The notes under the pieces were generated by a model. That model had not been told where the DNA came from. It did not search any database and saw only the letters and a list, made by a program, of their open reading frames with translations. From contig VEQB01000020.1 of assembly GCA_018883485.1 (NCBI GenBank), forward strand, positions 1-14,355: a stretch of 14,355 nucleotides of DNA, in the 5' to 3' direction. Positions 6,806 through 14,277 of this stretch are shown one piece after another. The translations under genes and the position numbers were made by a program. Every line of letters starts with the position of its first letter. Within the stretch, counting starts at the first letter, position 1. This DNA comes from Bacteroidota bacterium (GTDB taxonomy: Bacteria; Bacteroidota; Bacteroidia; UKL13-3).

Positions 6806-7684
6806 TTAAGATTTTACCGCTTCGGGCTTAACTGCAGGTTGCTTCATCATAATTGGCAATAAAGTGCTCAATTTAGATTTAAGTTCTGTTCTGTTTACAA
6901 TAAAATCTAAAAAGCCATGCTCTAACACAAATTCTGAACTTTGAAAACCTTTAGGCAAATCTTTACCAATGGTTTCGCGAATTACGCGAGGGCCTGCAAA
7001 GCCTATTAAAGCTTCTGGTTCGGCAATGTTTACATCACCTAACATAGCAAAACTTGCTGTAACACCTCCTGCGGTAGGGTCGGTTAACAAAGAGACGTAA
7101 GGTACGCCAGCCTGACCCAACAACGCCAATTTAGCAGAAGTTTTAGCCATTTGCATTAATGAGAAAGCTGCTTCCATCATCCTAGCTCCTCCAGATTTAC
7201 TAATGATTAACAATGGAATTTTATGTTCTCTAGCATAATCTATAGCTCTGGCAATTTTCTCGCCCACAACACTTCCCATGCTACCACCAATAAATCCAAA
7301 GTCCATGCAAGCCACCAACAGTTTGGTATGATATGTTAAATTGCCTACAGCAACCCGCATGGCGTCTGTCATGCCGCTTTTCTCCTGACTCTCAACTAAG
7401 CGCTTGGCGTAGTCTTTGGTATCTTTAAATTGAAGTGGATCGCTAGGCATAATATTAGCAAACAATTCTTCAAAATCATTTCCAAACAATATTTCAAAAT
7501 ACTCATGCGAACCTACCTTATCGTGGTAGTTGCAACTTGGGCATACATAGCAATTTTTTTGATGGTCTTCTGCCAATAGGGTTTTTTTACACCTACTGCA
7601 TTTATGCCATAACCCATCGGGTACTGCCTTTTTCTCAGAAGTTAGGGTTGTAATTCCCTCTTTTACACGTTTGTACCAGCTCAT
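6806..7684 (-). CDS. accD: Acetyl-CoA carboxylase carboxyltransferase subunit beta
   Basis: AccD, with AccA, transfers carboxyl from carboxybiotin on AccB to acetyl-CoA, giving malonyl-CoA for fatty-acid synthesis. The protein has 292 residues. An N-terminal zinc ribbon is complete, with C29, C32, C48 and C51 in the CxxC-N15-CxxC pattern of the family. The crotonase-like carboxyltransferase domain follows, with FGFIGGSMGSVVGEKIARA at about residues 129-147, ISKSGGARMMEA at about 162-173, and LTDPTAGGVTASFAMLGDV plus the oxyanion-region IGFAGPRVIRETI further on. The final 20 residues are a Lys/Pro-rich tail. The ATG at 7684 is the natural start. It heads a run of closely spaced genes (LUD, lpxH, propeller). 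accA is not in the window, as is usual outside fused loci. Identification is firm. Confidence 0.97.
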   Translation of the reverse strand: MSWYKRVKEGITTLTSEKKAVPDGLWHKCSRCKKTLLAEDHQKNCYVCPSCNYHDKVGSHEYFEILFGNDFEELFANIMPSDPLQFKDTKDYAKRLVESQEKSGMTDAMRVAVGNLTYHTKLLVACMDFGFIGGSMGSVVGEKIARAIDYAREHKIPLLIISKSGGARMMEAAFSLMQMAKTSAKLALLGQAGVPYVSLLTDPTAGGVTASFAMLGDVNIAEPEALIGFAGPRVIRETIGKDLPKGFQSSEFVLEHGFLDFIVNRTELKSKLSTLLPIMMKQPAVKPEAVKS

Positions 7685-7770
7685 CTTGGCGAATTAGTAA
7701 ATTCAAATAAAAGTGAAGTTCGCAATATTACAAAGTAAATTTGGTTAGCCCACTGATTTTTAAACACTTA

Positions 7771-8478
7771 CTAACCTAAAATAAAAATACAAGGGCGCTT
7801 GTGTAAATCAGGGTTTTGCTTGATCCAATTGCCCAAACTCATGGTTTTTACCCAGGCATTTGCGGCACTCACTTCACAACCAATACAAAGCAAGGTTTGT
7901 GGCCTTAAGTTTTGACCCAAATCTGCCAATAATTGCCGATTGCGATATGGTGTTTCCATAAAAATTTGGGTATGCCCTTTTGAGGCCAAGGCTTCGAGTT
8001 CTTTTATTTTTTTTGACCTTTGAGGCTTATCTATGGGCAAGTAGCCATTAAATGTGAACTGTTGACCACTAAAACCACTACCCATTAAGGTTAATAAAAT
8101 ACTTGAAGCCCCTGGCAAAGGAATCACTTCAATATTATTTTGTTGGGCCAAAGCTACTAAGGCAGAACCTGGGTCGGCCACACAAGGTAATCCTGCATCA
8201 GAAATTATTCCGGCATCTTCATTCTCCAAGGCTTCAAGCAACAAATGCACTTCAGATACAGGGGTATGTTCGTTTAATACCCAGAACCGTAACTCACTTT
8301 GTGGCAAATTTAATTGCAAGTATTTAATTAAAGCTCTTGCCTGTTTCTCATTCTCTACCACAAAGTTACGCAAGTGCTTAACCATGCGCTTTACCTGCCC
8401 ACTAATAAAATCATCAGGGTTATCTGAAGCCAAAAAGTTAGGGATAAGGTATAGTTTTCCAAAGTTTGAAGCAGACAT
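7771..8478 (-). CDS. RsmI-like SAM-dependent methyltransferase (short form)
   Basis: A 235-residue member of the tetrapyrrole methylase superfamily, closest in motif order to RsmI, which 2'-O-methylates C1402 of 16S rRNA. Seen here: LYLIPNFLASDNPDD at about residues 9-23, in place of RsmI's usual VxTPIGNLxD; the SAM-pocket motif ISDAGLPCVADPGS at 92-105; PLPGASSILL at 120-129; FTFNGYLP at 141-148; and FMETPYRN, which matches RsmI's YESPHR position. It lacks the C-terminal helical domain of full RsmI (about 280 residues). I recall this short form as widespread in Bacteroidota beside a true RsmI, but its substrate is not known to me. It is divergent from ppiD (97-base gap) and is followed by accD 86 bases downstream. 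Fold and cofactor are firm; rRNA as substrate is inference. Confidence 0.85.
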   Translation of the reverse strand: MSASNFGKLYLIPNFLASDNPDDFISGQVKRMVKHLRNFVVENEKQARALIKYLQLNLPQSELRFWVLNEHTPVSEVHLLLEALENEDAGIISDAGLPCVADPGSALVALAQQNNIEVIPLPGASSILLTLMGSGFSGQQFTFNGYLPIDKPQRSKKIKELEALASKGHTQIFMETPYRNRQLLADLGQNLRPQTLLCIGCEVSAANAWVKTMSLGNWIKQNPDLHKRPCIFILG

Positions 8479-8525
8479 GTTTTTGCAATTTGATTTTAAT
8501 AGAAACGCCCAGAATAAAATAAAGG

Positions 8526-8556
8526 TTGATTTTTGTGCAATAGCCCCTTATTTTCG
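8526..8556 (+). promoter_or_regulatory. Putative ppiD promoter
   Basis: TTG (8526-8528) is followed after 20 bases by TATTTTCG (8549-8556), one mismatch from TAnnTTTG, giving a leader of roughly 15-20 bases before the ATG at 8576. It lies in the short divergent gap between the RsmI-like gene and ppiD. Confidence 0.4.
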
Positions 8557-8575
8557 CCGTTCGTTAAAAATTTAT

Positions 8576-10696
8576 ATGGCAATATTAACAAAAATAAGGA
8601 ACAGATCGGGACTAGCGATTGGTGCAGTTGGTCTAGCGTTGGCATTGTTTGTAATCTCCGATGCCTTAAATAGCAATATGGGCTTGTTTGGAGGTAGTGG
8701 ACAAGTTACAGATGTAGGAGAGATTGATGGGGAGAAAATTTCTGCGAAAGATTTTGACAGTAAACTTCAATTGAACATCGACAATTACTTGAAAAGAAGC
8801 CAGCAAGAAAGTATGGACGACGCCACCCGCACGCAATTGAGAGATCAAACTTGGAACCAAGTATTAAATGATTACCTCATGAAAAAGCAATACGAGCAAT
8901 TGGGTTTACAGGTATCAGAAGAAGAATTGGCAGATATGGTGTATGGCAATAATATCCATCCGCAAATTCGTCAATCATTTACTGACCCAAATACAGGGCA
9001 ATTTGATATTGTAAATGTAAAGCGCTATTTAAAGCAGGTAACAGAAGGTTCTGACGAAAATGCAAAAGCGCAATGGAAAGAATTTGAAGATTATATAACC
9101 ACCGAAACACTTCAACGCAAATTTGCCACCCTACTTAAAAAAGGTGTTTATGGCACTAGCTTAGAAGCAAAAAGTATATATAATGGTAGAGGTCAAACCG
9201 CCGAAATAAACATGGTGGCTATTCCTTATACTACCATTGCAGATTCTAGCATTGTGCCAGAAGAAAGCGAACTTAAATCGTATTTTAAAAAGAATATGGA
9301 TAAGTACAAAGAGAAAGAGAACAGCCGTAAATTAGAATTTGTGGTTTGGGATTTTGCTCCTACTTCTCAAGATTCGGCAGCGGTTCAAAAATGGGCTTAC
9401 GACCAAGTGGCACAATTTCAGGTGGCAGATAATGATACCAATTATGTAGATTTAAACAGCGATGTAAAGTTTGACCCAACGCCTAAGCGCAGAAGTGATT
9501 ATCCTGAGTCGGTTCAAGCCAGATTATTTAATGATTCTGTTGGAACCGTGATAGGGCCAGTTTTTGAAAATGGCTCATGGTCTTTATATAAAATTGCAGG
9601 CATTAAACAAGATAGCTTATATAGTATGCGTGCAAGCCATATTCTTCTTCGCGTAGAAGGAGCAACAAATGCAGATACTGCTGCTTCGGAAGTTAAGGCA
9701 AATGAAATTTTAGGCCGTATTCGCAAAGGAGAAGACTTTGCCACTTTAGCCGCTCAATTTGGAACAGACGGAACCAAAGACCGTGGCGGTGATTTGGGTT
9801 GGTTTACAGAAGGAGCTATGGTAAAAGAATTTAATGATGCCGTTAAATCTCACAATAAAAACGACCTATTTGTTATTAAAACACAATTCGGATTTCATGT
9901 TGTTAAAGTAACAGGAGACAAGAGCAAGAAGACTGTTACAGCCGGAGTATTATCTAGAGCAGTTGAAGCCAGTGAGCAAACAACCTCTATGGCGTTTAAT
10001 GATGCGAGTCAGTTTGCTGCCGCAAGCACCAATGCCGAGGACTTTAACAAAACTGTTGAAGAAAAGAAAATGGTAAAACGTGTGGCAGAATTTGTGCGCG
10101 AAACAGATAATTTCTTACCAGGTTATAGCGAAGCTAGAGAAGCCGTTCGTTGGGCATTTAACGCAAAAGTTGGCGATGTGAGTGATGTGTTAACTGTTGG
10201 CGAAGACAAATATGTTATAGCTACCTTAACAGCCATTCGCGAAAAAGGTAAATCAAATTTTGAGGCAGCTAAAGAACGCGTAAGCAACGATTTTAAGAAA
10301 GATAAAAAGGCGGAGCAATTACTAGAAAAAATGAAAACTGCTATGGAAGGTGCAACTACTTTAGATGCAGTTAGCAGAAATGTTAACCAGCCTTTAACTC
10401 CTGTGCCAGGAATGACATTTGAAAACGCAAGTATTCCTTATATTGGTTATGATCCATCATTTGCTGGAACTGTAGCTGGTACAACGGCATTAAACAAATT
10501 AAGTGGCCCAGTGAAGGGTGATGCAGCGGTATATGCTTATCAAGTTACTAAAATTACACCAGCGCCAGCACAAGTAAATTATGATGCTCAAAAGCAAGAA
10601 ATTTCTAATAATCTATCACAACGTTTAGAGTACAACTACTTTGAAGTACTTAAGGAAATTAAGAATGTAAAAGACAATAGATTTTTATTCTATTAA
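8576..10696 (+). CDS. ppiD: PpiD-like SurA_N/parvulin peptidyl-prolyl isomerase, membrane anchored
   Basis: A 706-residue envelope folding factor. A short basic N-terminus (MAILTKIRNRSG) precedes one membrane helix (about 11-31, LAIGAVGLALALFVISDAL), placing the body in the periplasm as in PpiD. Residues about 45-200 form the SurA_N-type chaperone region (DGEKISAKDFDSKLQ; RDQTWNQVLNDYLMKKQYEQLG). One clear parvulin (PPIC) domain spans about 350-445, from MRASHILLRVEG through GGDLGWFTEGAMVKEFNDAV to FGFHVVKVTG. A second region at about 500-570 (FLPGYSEAREAVRWAFNAKVGDVSDVL...KYVIATL) looks like a degenerate parvulin repeat. Upstream in-frame ATGs reach to 8384 but lie inside the divergent methylase gene and past the promoter; the ATG at 8576 starts the membrane-anchor pattern. 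Whether the isomerase is active, or only chaperone-like, cannot be told. The hydrolase gene follows by one base. Confidence 0.93.
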   Translation: MAILTKIRNRSGLAIGAVGLALALFVISDALNSNMGLFGGSGQVTDVGEIDGEKISAKDFDSKLQLNIDNYLKRSQQESMDDATRTQLRDQTWNQVLNDYLMKKQYEQLGLQVSEEELADMVYGNNIHPQIRQSFTDPNTGQFDIVNVKRYLKQVTEGSDENAKAQWKEFEDYITTETLQRKFATLLKKGVYGTSLEAKSIYNGRGQTAEINMVAIPYTTIADSSIVPEESELKSYFKKNMDKYKEKENSRKLEFVVWDFAPTSQDSAAVQKWAYDQVAQFQVADNDTNYVDLNSDVKFDPTPKRRSDYPESVQARLFNDSVGTVIGPVFENGSWSLYKIAGIKQDSLYSMRASHILLRVEGATNADTAASEVKANEILGRIRKGEDFATLAAQFGTDGTKDRGGDLGWFTEGAMVKEFNDAVKSHNKNDLFVIKTQFGFHVVKVTGDKSKKTVTAGVLSRAVEASEQTTSMAFNDASQFAAASTNAEDFNKTVEEKKMVKRVAEFVRETDNFLPGYSEAREAVRWAFNAKVGDVSDVLTVGEDKYVIATLTAIREKGKSNFEAAKERVSNDFKKDKKAEQLLEKMKTAMEGATTLDAVSRNVNQPLTPVPGMTFENASIPYIGYDPSFAGTVAGTTALNKLSGPVKGDAAVYAYQVTKITPAPAQVNYDAQKQEISNNLSQRLEYNYFEVLKEIKNVKDNRFLFY

Positions 10697-10697
10697 T

Positions 10698-11465
10698 ATG
10701 TTAAACTATAAAGTACAAGGCAATGGATTAACCTGCCTAGTACTCTTACATGGTTTCTGCGAAAACAACACCTGCTTTGATGAGCAGGTGTTGTTGTTTA
10801 AGGACCATTGTAAAGTACTGGTTCCAGACCTACCAGGTTTTGGCAAAAGTGGGGTTGAACCCAATATTACCATGGCCGCCATGGCGCGTGAGGTTAAATA
10901 TTTACTAGATACTTTGCAAATAGAAACCTGTGTGATGTTGGGTCATTCTATGGGAGGATATGTGTGTCTAGAATTTGCGCATCAATTTCCTCAAAAATTA
11001 AAAGGGCTTGGTTTAATTCATTCTACAGCCTTAGCGGATACTGAAGAACGCAAAGCTAAAAGAGACCAAGTAGTTCAATTTATACGCAGCCATGGAAAAG
11101 AGGCTTACATAATGAATTTTATTCCCGGCTTATTTAAAGAGAATAATCGCCAAGAGGCTTATGTGGCTAAGGCTATACAAGAAGCTATTGCTGGGCCAGA
11201 AGAGGGTATTATAGCAGCAGCCTTAGGCATGAAGGAAAGATTAGAGCATCGTGCACTTTTGGTTCAAACCGAATTGCCTGTATTTTTTGGGATAGGTGCT
11301 TACGATGAATTAATACCTAAAGAAGCCATGCTGAACCTAGCCAGCCTTTGCCAGCAAGCAGAAATTTGCTTATTGGAAAATTCTGGCCACATGGCCTTGC
11401 AAGAAGAACCTGTTGTATTGGCCAAGGCAATATTAAATTACCTTAGCAACTTTAAGCTACTTTAG
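10698..11465 (+). CDS. Alpha/beta-fold hydrolase
   Basis: A 255-residue cytoplasmic alpha/beta hydrolase. The oxyanion region LVLLHGFCEN is at residues 14-23 and DLPGFGKSG at 44-52. The nucleophile elbow GHSMGG is at 82-87, making S84 the nucleophile. The acid is probably D203 (GIGAYDELIP) and the base H231 (ENSGHMALQEEP), so the triad is complete. It resembles MenH/BioH/esterase-type proteins, but no menaquinone or biotin genes adjoin it, so the substrate is unknown. It starts one base after the ppiD stop and should be translationally coupled to it. A perfect 13-bp inverted repeat lies at codons 23-33. Its stop codon overlaps that of the glycosyltransferase on the other strand by four bases. 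Confidence 0.92.
   Translation: MLNYKVQGNGLTCLVLLHGFCENNTCFDEQVLLFKDHCKVLVPDLPGFGKSGVEPNITMAAMAREVKYLLDTLQIETCVMLGHSMGGYVCLEFAHQFPQKLKGLGLIHSTALADTEERKAKRDQVVQFIRSHGKEAYIMNFIPGLFKENNRQEAYVAKAIQEAIAGPEEGIIAAALGMKERLEHRALLVQTELPVFFGIGAYDELIPKEAMLNLASLCQQAEICLLENSGHMALQEEPVVLAKAILNYLSNFKLL
10764..10795 (+). repeat. Perfect 13-bp inverted repeat (hairpin) inside the hydrolase gene
   Basis: AACAACACCTGCT (10764-10776) and AGCAGGTGTTGTT (10783-10795) are exact reverse complements separated by six bases (TTGATG), with a possible extra U-G pair closing the loop. It sits 66 bases into the hydrolase coding sequence, just after ppiD. Short T-rich stretches follow on either strand, but not a proper terminator run. 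Confidence 0.85.
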
Positions 11466-13417
11466 TTGCCAATAGAGCGTAAAGACTTTAACACTATTAA
11501 TAAGTCTTTCTCTACCGAATAATCTTTAGCGTATAAGAAATTTAATTTTTGTATGGTTACAGGGTTGTGTTGCTTATTGCGGTGCGCATCTAGCGGGCTC
11601 ACCACCCCAGATTTTAAGGATGGTAACAATTTGATATTATCGGCATTGGCATAACTAACCCAAGTTTTTTCGCCTCCAAAAACTTTAAATATATTGCTAA
11701 AAAAATTAAGTGGACGCTTAACAAAAAGCATAAGTAAAGGAGACAAAATTAGTAGAATTACACTCAATGCAATATCAAACACACGTTTCTTTTGTTGCTC
11801 AAAAGCCTTAGCTAACTTTAAGTTTATCTCAATAGTATAAAAATCTCCGGGTGTGTTTTTGTTGTTGCTGCCAATAATAAACAAGCTTTCTTCGGGAACA
11901 ATCTTATATAAAATATCGCCCGATTCTATACTCCCCATCCATTCTATAATTCTGCTAGCTGGCAAATCCTTACTACAGAAAATGATTTCTTCTACGCCAA
12001 ACAAACTTACAATACCGGGAAGCTCCACCACATCTCCTAAATAGTGGGCATTGTCGTTGGCAGGTTCAACAGAAACATAACCTAAGTACTCACTTCTGCT
12101 TTTAGATTTAATAAGCAACTCTTGCACGCGAGATACCTCCGAAGGGTTGCCCACAATGATGGTGCGCAAATCTCTACTCATGGTAAAGCTCCATCGCTTA
12201 AAATGAATAAAATGTAAAGCTACGCGAATGAGGTAAGCATCTAATATTGCCGCTATTGAACCTAGTAAAATAATGGCTCTAGAAAATCTGTATTGCTCGC
12301 CTACAAATGCATAATAAACCGCAATAGCAAGCGTACCAAAGGCTATACCTTTAGCTACACTCAAAAATGTTTTGCGCTTATTGTAGGCTCCTGCCAAACC
12401 TAAACCTACAATCCAAAGTAATACGTAAACTATACTATTATAATTTACCACACCTTCTGGATAAGCCTCTGGCACTTGATATTTCTGGTTGCTCCAAAAA
12501 TTAATAACTAAGGAAAGCGTTAAAAAGATAGCCGTAAAATCTAGCAGAGGGACAAATACTTTTGAAACAAACCTGCTCACAATTGCCGCAAAGGCTCTTA
12601 AATAAATGGCAAAGTGAATGAGAAAACTAAAATTACGGGCATGGCGTTTAGAATAATGCTTCTGGGCAAAAATTACCATGGCTTTGTAAAAAGTAAATAC
12701 AAAGTTAACACTGGTTTTCTTGGTACTCTCGCCTTTGTAATGAATGATGGTTGTTTCTGGAAAATAGTAATTTTTATACCCAGCCTTTTGAATACAATAG
12801 CTAAGATCTATGTCTTCACCGTACATAAAATAATCTTCATCTAACAAACCAACCTGCTTTAACACGTTGTGGCGCAATAGCATAAAAGCACCTGCCAGCA
12901 CTTCTACTTCATGTATACTTTCCTTATCTAAGAAACCTAAGTGGTATTTGCCAAATCTCCTCGATTTAGGAAAAATTGCGGCTAAGCCAGATATCTTAAA
13001 AAAGGCAACCTCTGGTGTAGGTAGACCCCTTTTAGATTCGGGTAAAAACTTTCCAGAACCATCAATCATTTTAACCCCAACAGCACCCGCATCGGGAGTT
13101 TGCTCCATAAAGCGAATTACCTTATTAAAACAATCTTCCTCTACTACCGTATCTGGATTTAACAATAAAACATACTTCCCTTTTGCTTGCCTAATAGCCT
13201 GATTATTGGCCTTGGCAAAGCCCAAATTCTCTTTGTTCTCAATTAAAATTACCTCCGGGAAAATCTTTTTAACCATTTCGCAACTACCATCCACAGAATG
13301 GTTGTCTACCACAAATATCTCACTGTCAATATTCTGACAAGCTTTTCTAACGGTGTAAAGCGCCTGCTCTAGGAAATACTTTACATTATAGTTAACAATA
13401 ATAACGGATAGCTGCAT
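11462..13417 (-). CDS. GT2 glycosyltransferase fused to a degenerate polyprenyl sugar-phosphate transferase
   Basis: A 651-residue membrane protein with two parts. Residues 1 to about 250 are a family 2 (GT-A) glycosyltransferase of rhamnosyltransferase type: LSVIIVNYN (3-11), VVDNHSVDGS (36-45), ENLGFAKANNQAIRQA, the nucleotide/metal motif LLNPDT (85-90), and YGEDIDLSYCIQKAGY (199-214) with the likely catalytic acid. From about 264 to 400 come roughly five hydrophobic segments, then a Rossmann-like domain (RTIIVGNPSE..., about 418-540) as in polyprenyl glycosylphosphotransferases. The end begins like Bac_transf (KKRVFDIALSVILLILSPLLMLFVK, about 543-567) and finishes like it (TWVSYA, LPSLKSGVVSPLD, YAKDYSVEKDLLIVLKSL), but the catalytic middle (KFRSM and DE-LPQ motifs) is missing. 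Probably acts in surface polysaccharide or O-antigen synthesis at the inner membrane. It stands alone; no polysaccharide cluster is visible. Confidence 0.9.
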   Translation of the reverse strand: MQLSVIIVNYNVKYFLEQALYTVRKACQNIDSEIFVVDNHSVDGSCEMVKKIFPEVILIENKENLGFAKANNQAIRQAKGKYVLLLNPDTVVEEDCFNKVIRFMEQTPDAGAVGVKMIDGSGKFLPESKRGLPTPEVAFFKISGLAAIFPKSRRFGKYHLGFLDKESIHEVEVLAGAFMLLRHNVLKQVGLLDEDYFMYGEDIDLSYCIQKAGYKNYYFPETTIIHYKGESTKKTSVNFVFTFYKAMVIFAQKHYSKRHARNFSFLIHFAIYLRAFAAIVSRFVSKVFVPLLDFTAIFLTLSLVINFWSNQKYQVPEAYPEGVVNYNSIVYVLLWIVGLGLAGAYNKRKTFLSVAKGIAFGTLAIAVYYAFVGEQYRFSRAIILLGSIAAILDAYLIRVALHFIHFKRWSFTMSRDLRTIIVGNPSEVSRVQELLIKSKSRSEYLGYVSVEPANDNAHYLGDVVELPGIVSLFGVEEIIFCSKDLPASRIIEWMGSIESGDILYKIVPEESLFIIGSNNKNTPGDFYTIEINLKLAKAFEQQKKRVFDIALSVILLILSPLLMLFVKRPLNFFSNIFKVFGGEKTWVSYANADNIKLLPSLKSGVVSPLDAHRNKQHNPVTIQKLNFLYAKDYSVEKDLLIVLKSLRSIGN

Positions 13418-13432
13418 AGGTTATTGAGCTAA

Positions 13433-13440
13433 CGAAGGTA
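13433..13440 (-). promoter_or_regulatory. Possible -7 box of the glycosyltransferase gene
   Basis: TACCTTCG on the minus strand is one mismatch from TAnnTTTG and lies 15 bases before the ATG at 13417. No convincing -33 TTG is seen at the right distance, so this is tentative. Confidence 0.28.
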
Positions 13441-13513
13441 AGTGATATAAAATTGTTTTACCCGCTCAAAAATGAATTTCGGCTATCAAATTGTTAGGTT
13501 CAGCTAAAAAAAA

Positions 13514-13543
13514 TTGTAGTTCTTGTAACAAAAAGGATCTTTG
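13514..13543 (+). promoter_or_regulatory. Putative promoter of the small lipoprotein gene
   Basis: TTG (13514-13516), a 19-base spacer and GATCTTTG (13536-13543, one mismatch from TAnnTTTG) give the Bacteroidota -33/-7 arrangement, with the lipoprotein ATG 29 bases further on. It supports real transcription of that very short gene. Confidence 0.45.
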
Positions 13544-13572
13544 AAGCGTCTTAGTTTTATAAATACCAAACC

Positions 13573-13713
13573 ATGAAATTAATACTTAGTGCATTTTTAA
13601 GTTTATTGCTTTTAGGCGGGTTGAACCTAAGCGCTTGCAACAGCAAACAAAAAAAAGAAAAAGCTACCTCATTAAGTACGGTAGGGAATCCGATTGGCAA
13701 TAGAACGGCCTAA
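13573..13713 (+). CDS. Very small putative lipoprotein (46 aa)
   Basis: An ATG-started frame of 46 codons. It encodes a basic start (MK), a hydrophobic core (LILSAFLSLLLLGGL) and a lipobox-like LSAC with Cys at residue 22, followed by a hydrophilic, Lys-rich tail (NSKQKKEKATS). That is a complete type II signal peptide and a mature lipopeptide of only 25 residues. Nothing else in the sequence suggests a function. Its size resembles entericidin-type or lysis-type small lipoproteins, but there is no sequence evidence for either. A promoter-like TTG-N19-GATCTTTG lies upstream. The last 14 codons, including the stop, overlap the 3' end of recR on the opposite strand, so part of its tail is constrained by recR. 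It could also be the remnant of a longer gene. Confidence 0.55.
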   Translation: MKLILSAFLSLLLLGGLNLSACNSKQKKEKATSLSTVGNPIGNRTA

Positions 13714-14277
13714 GGTAATTTCGTCGGCATATTCTAATTCTCCACCAATGGCAATGCCCCTTGAGATGGCAGAAATACTCACTCCCAAAGGATTAAGTTT
13801 TTTAGACAAATAAAAAGCAGTGGTATCACCTTCTAGCGTTGCACTTAAAGCCAAAATAATTTCTTTCACCTCTAGTTCTTTAATTCGGTTCAACAAAGAA
13901 TCTATTTGCAATTGATCTGGCCCAATGCCCTGAATAGGGTTAATTAAACCACCCAAAACATGGTAATTGCCACTAAACTGATTGGTATTTTCTATGGCCA
14001 TTACATCGCGTAAATCTTCCACCACACAAACAAGCTGTGGGTCGCGCTTAGGGTTGCTACAAATATTGCACAAGGCCAAATCGCTTACATTATGGCAACG
14101 TTCGCAGAATCTAATTTCCTTGCGCAACTTAATTATGGCTTCACCCATTTTAGTAACCGCTGCCTCCTCCTGTTTTAATAGGTAAAGCACCATTCTTAAC
14201 GCAGATTTTTTGCCAATACCTGGAAACTTCGACAATTCGTTCACCGCATTTTCTATAAGAGAAGAAGGAAAATTCAT
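13672..14277 (-). CDS. recR: Recombination protein RecR
   Basis: RecR works with RecO (and RecF) to load RecA on single-stranded gaps during repair. The protein has 201 residues, full length for the family. The helix-hairpin-helix is at the N-terminus (LSKFPGIGKKSALRM, about 15-29). The zinc finger has C58, C61, C70 and C73 (CERCHNVSDLALCNIC). The Toprim domain begins VCVVEDLRDVMAIE (about 83-96), continues with YHVLGGLINPIQGIGPDQL (about 105-123), and has EGDTTAFYLSKKL and a C-terminal GGELEYADEITLGRSIANR that matches the usual family end. The ATG at 14277 gives the standard start. A weak -7-like TAACTTGC lies just upstream (about 14282-14289). The final 42 bases overlap the small lipoprotein gene on the other strand. 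Confidence 0.97.
   Translation of the reverse strand: MNFPSSLIENAVNELSKFPGIGKKSALRMVLYLLKQEEAAVTKMGEAIIKLRKEIRFCERCHNVSDLALCNICSNPKRDPQLVCVVEDLRDVMAIENTNQFSGNYHVLGGLINPIQGIGPDQLQIDSLLNRIKELEVKEIILALSATLEGDTTAFYLSKKLNPLGVSISAISRGIAIGGELEYADEITLGRSIANRIPYRT

Noticed and set aside
7743..7776. GGTTAG...CTAACC inverted repeat between the RsmI-like gene and accD, as a terminator
   Set aside because: Six-base arms with a 22-base loop, one arm includes the stop codon, and no T-run follows.
8384..8575. 64-residue N-terminal extension of PpiD from an upstream in-frame ATG
   Set aside because: It lies antisense within the methylase gene, upstream of the likely promoter, and would precede the natural membrane-anchor start.
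10870..10884. Odd palindrome CCATGGC-C-GCCATGG in the hydrolase gene
   Set aside because: It follows from repeated Met-Ala codons (TMAAMA) in the protein; arms of seven bases are expected by chance in a window this long.
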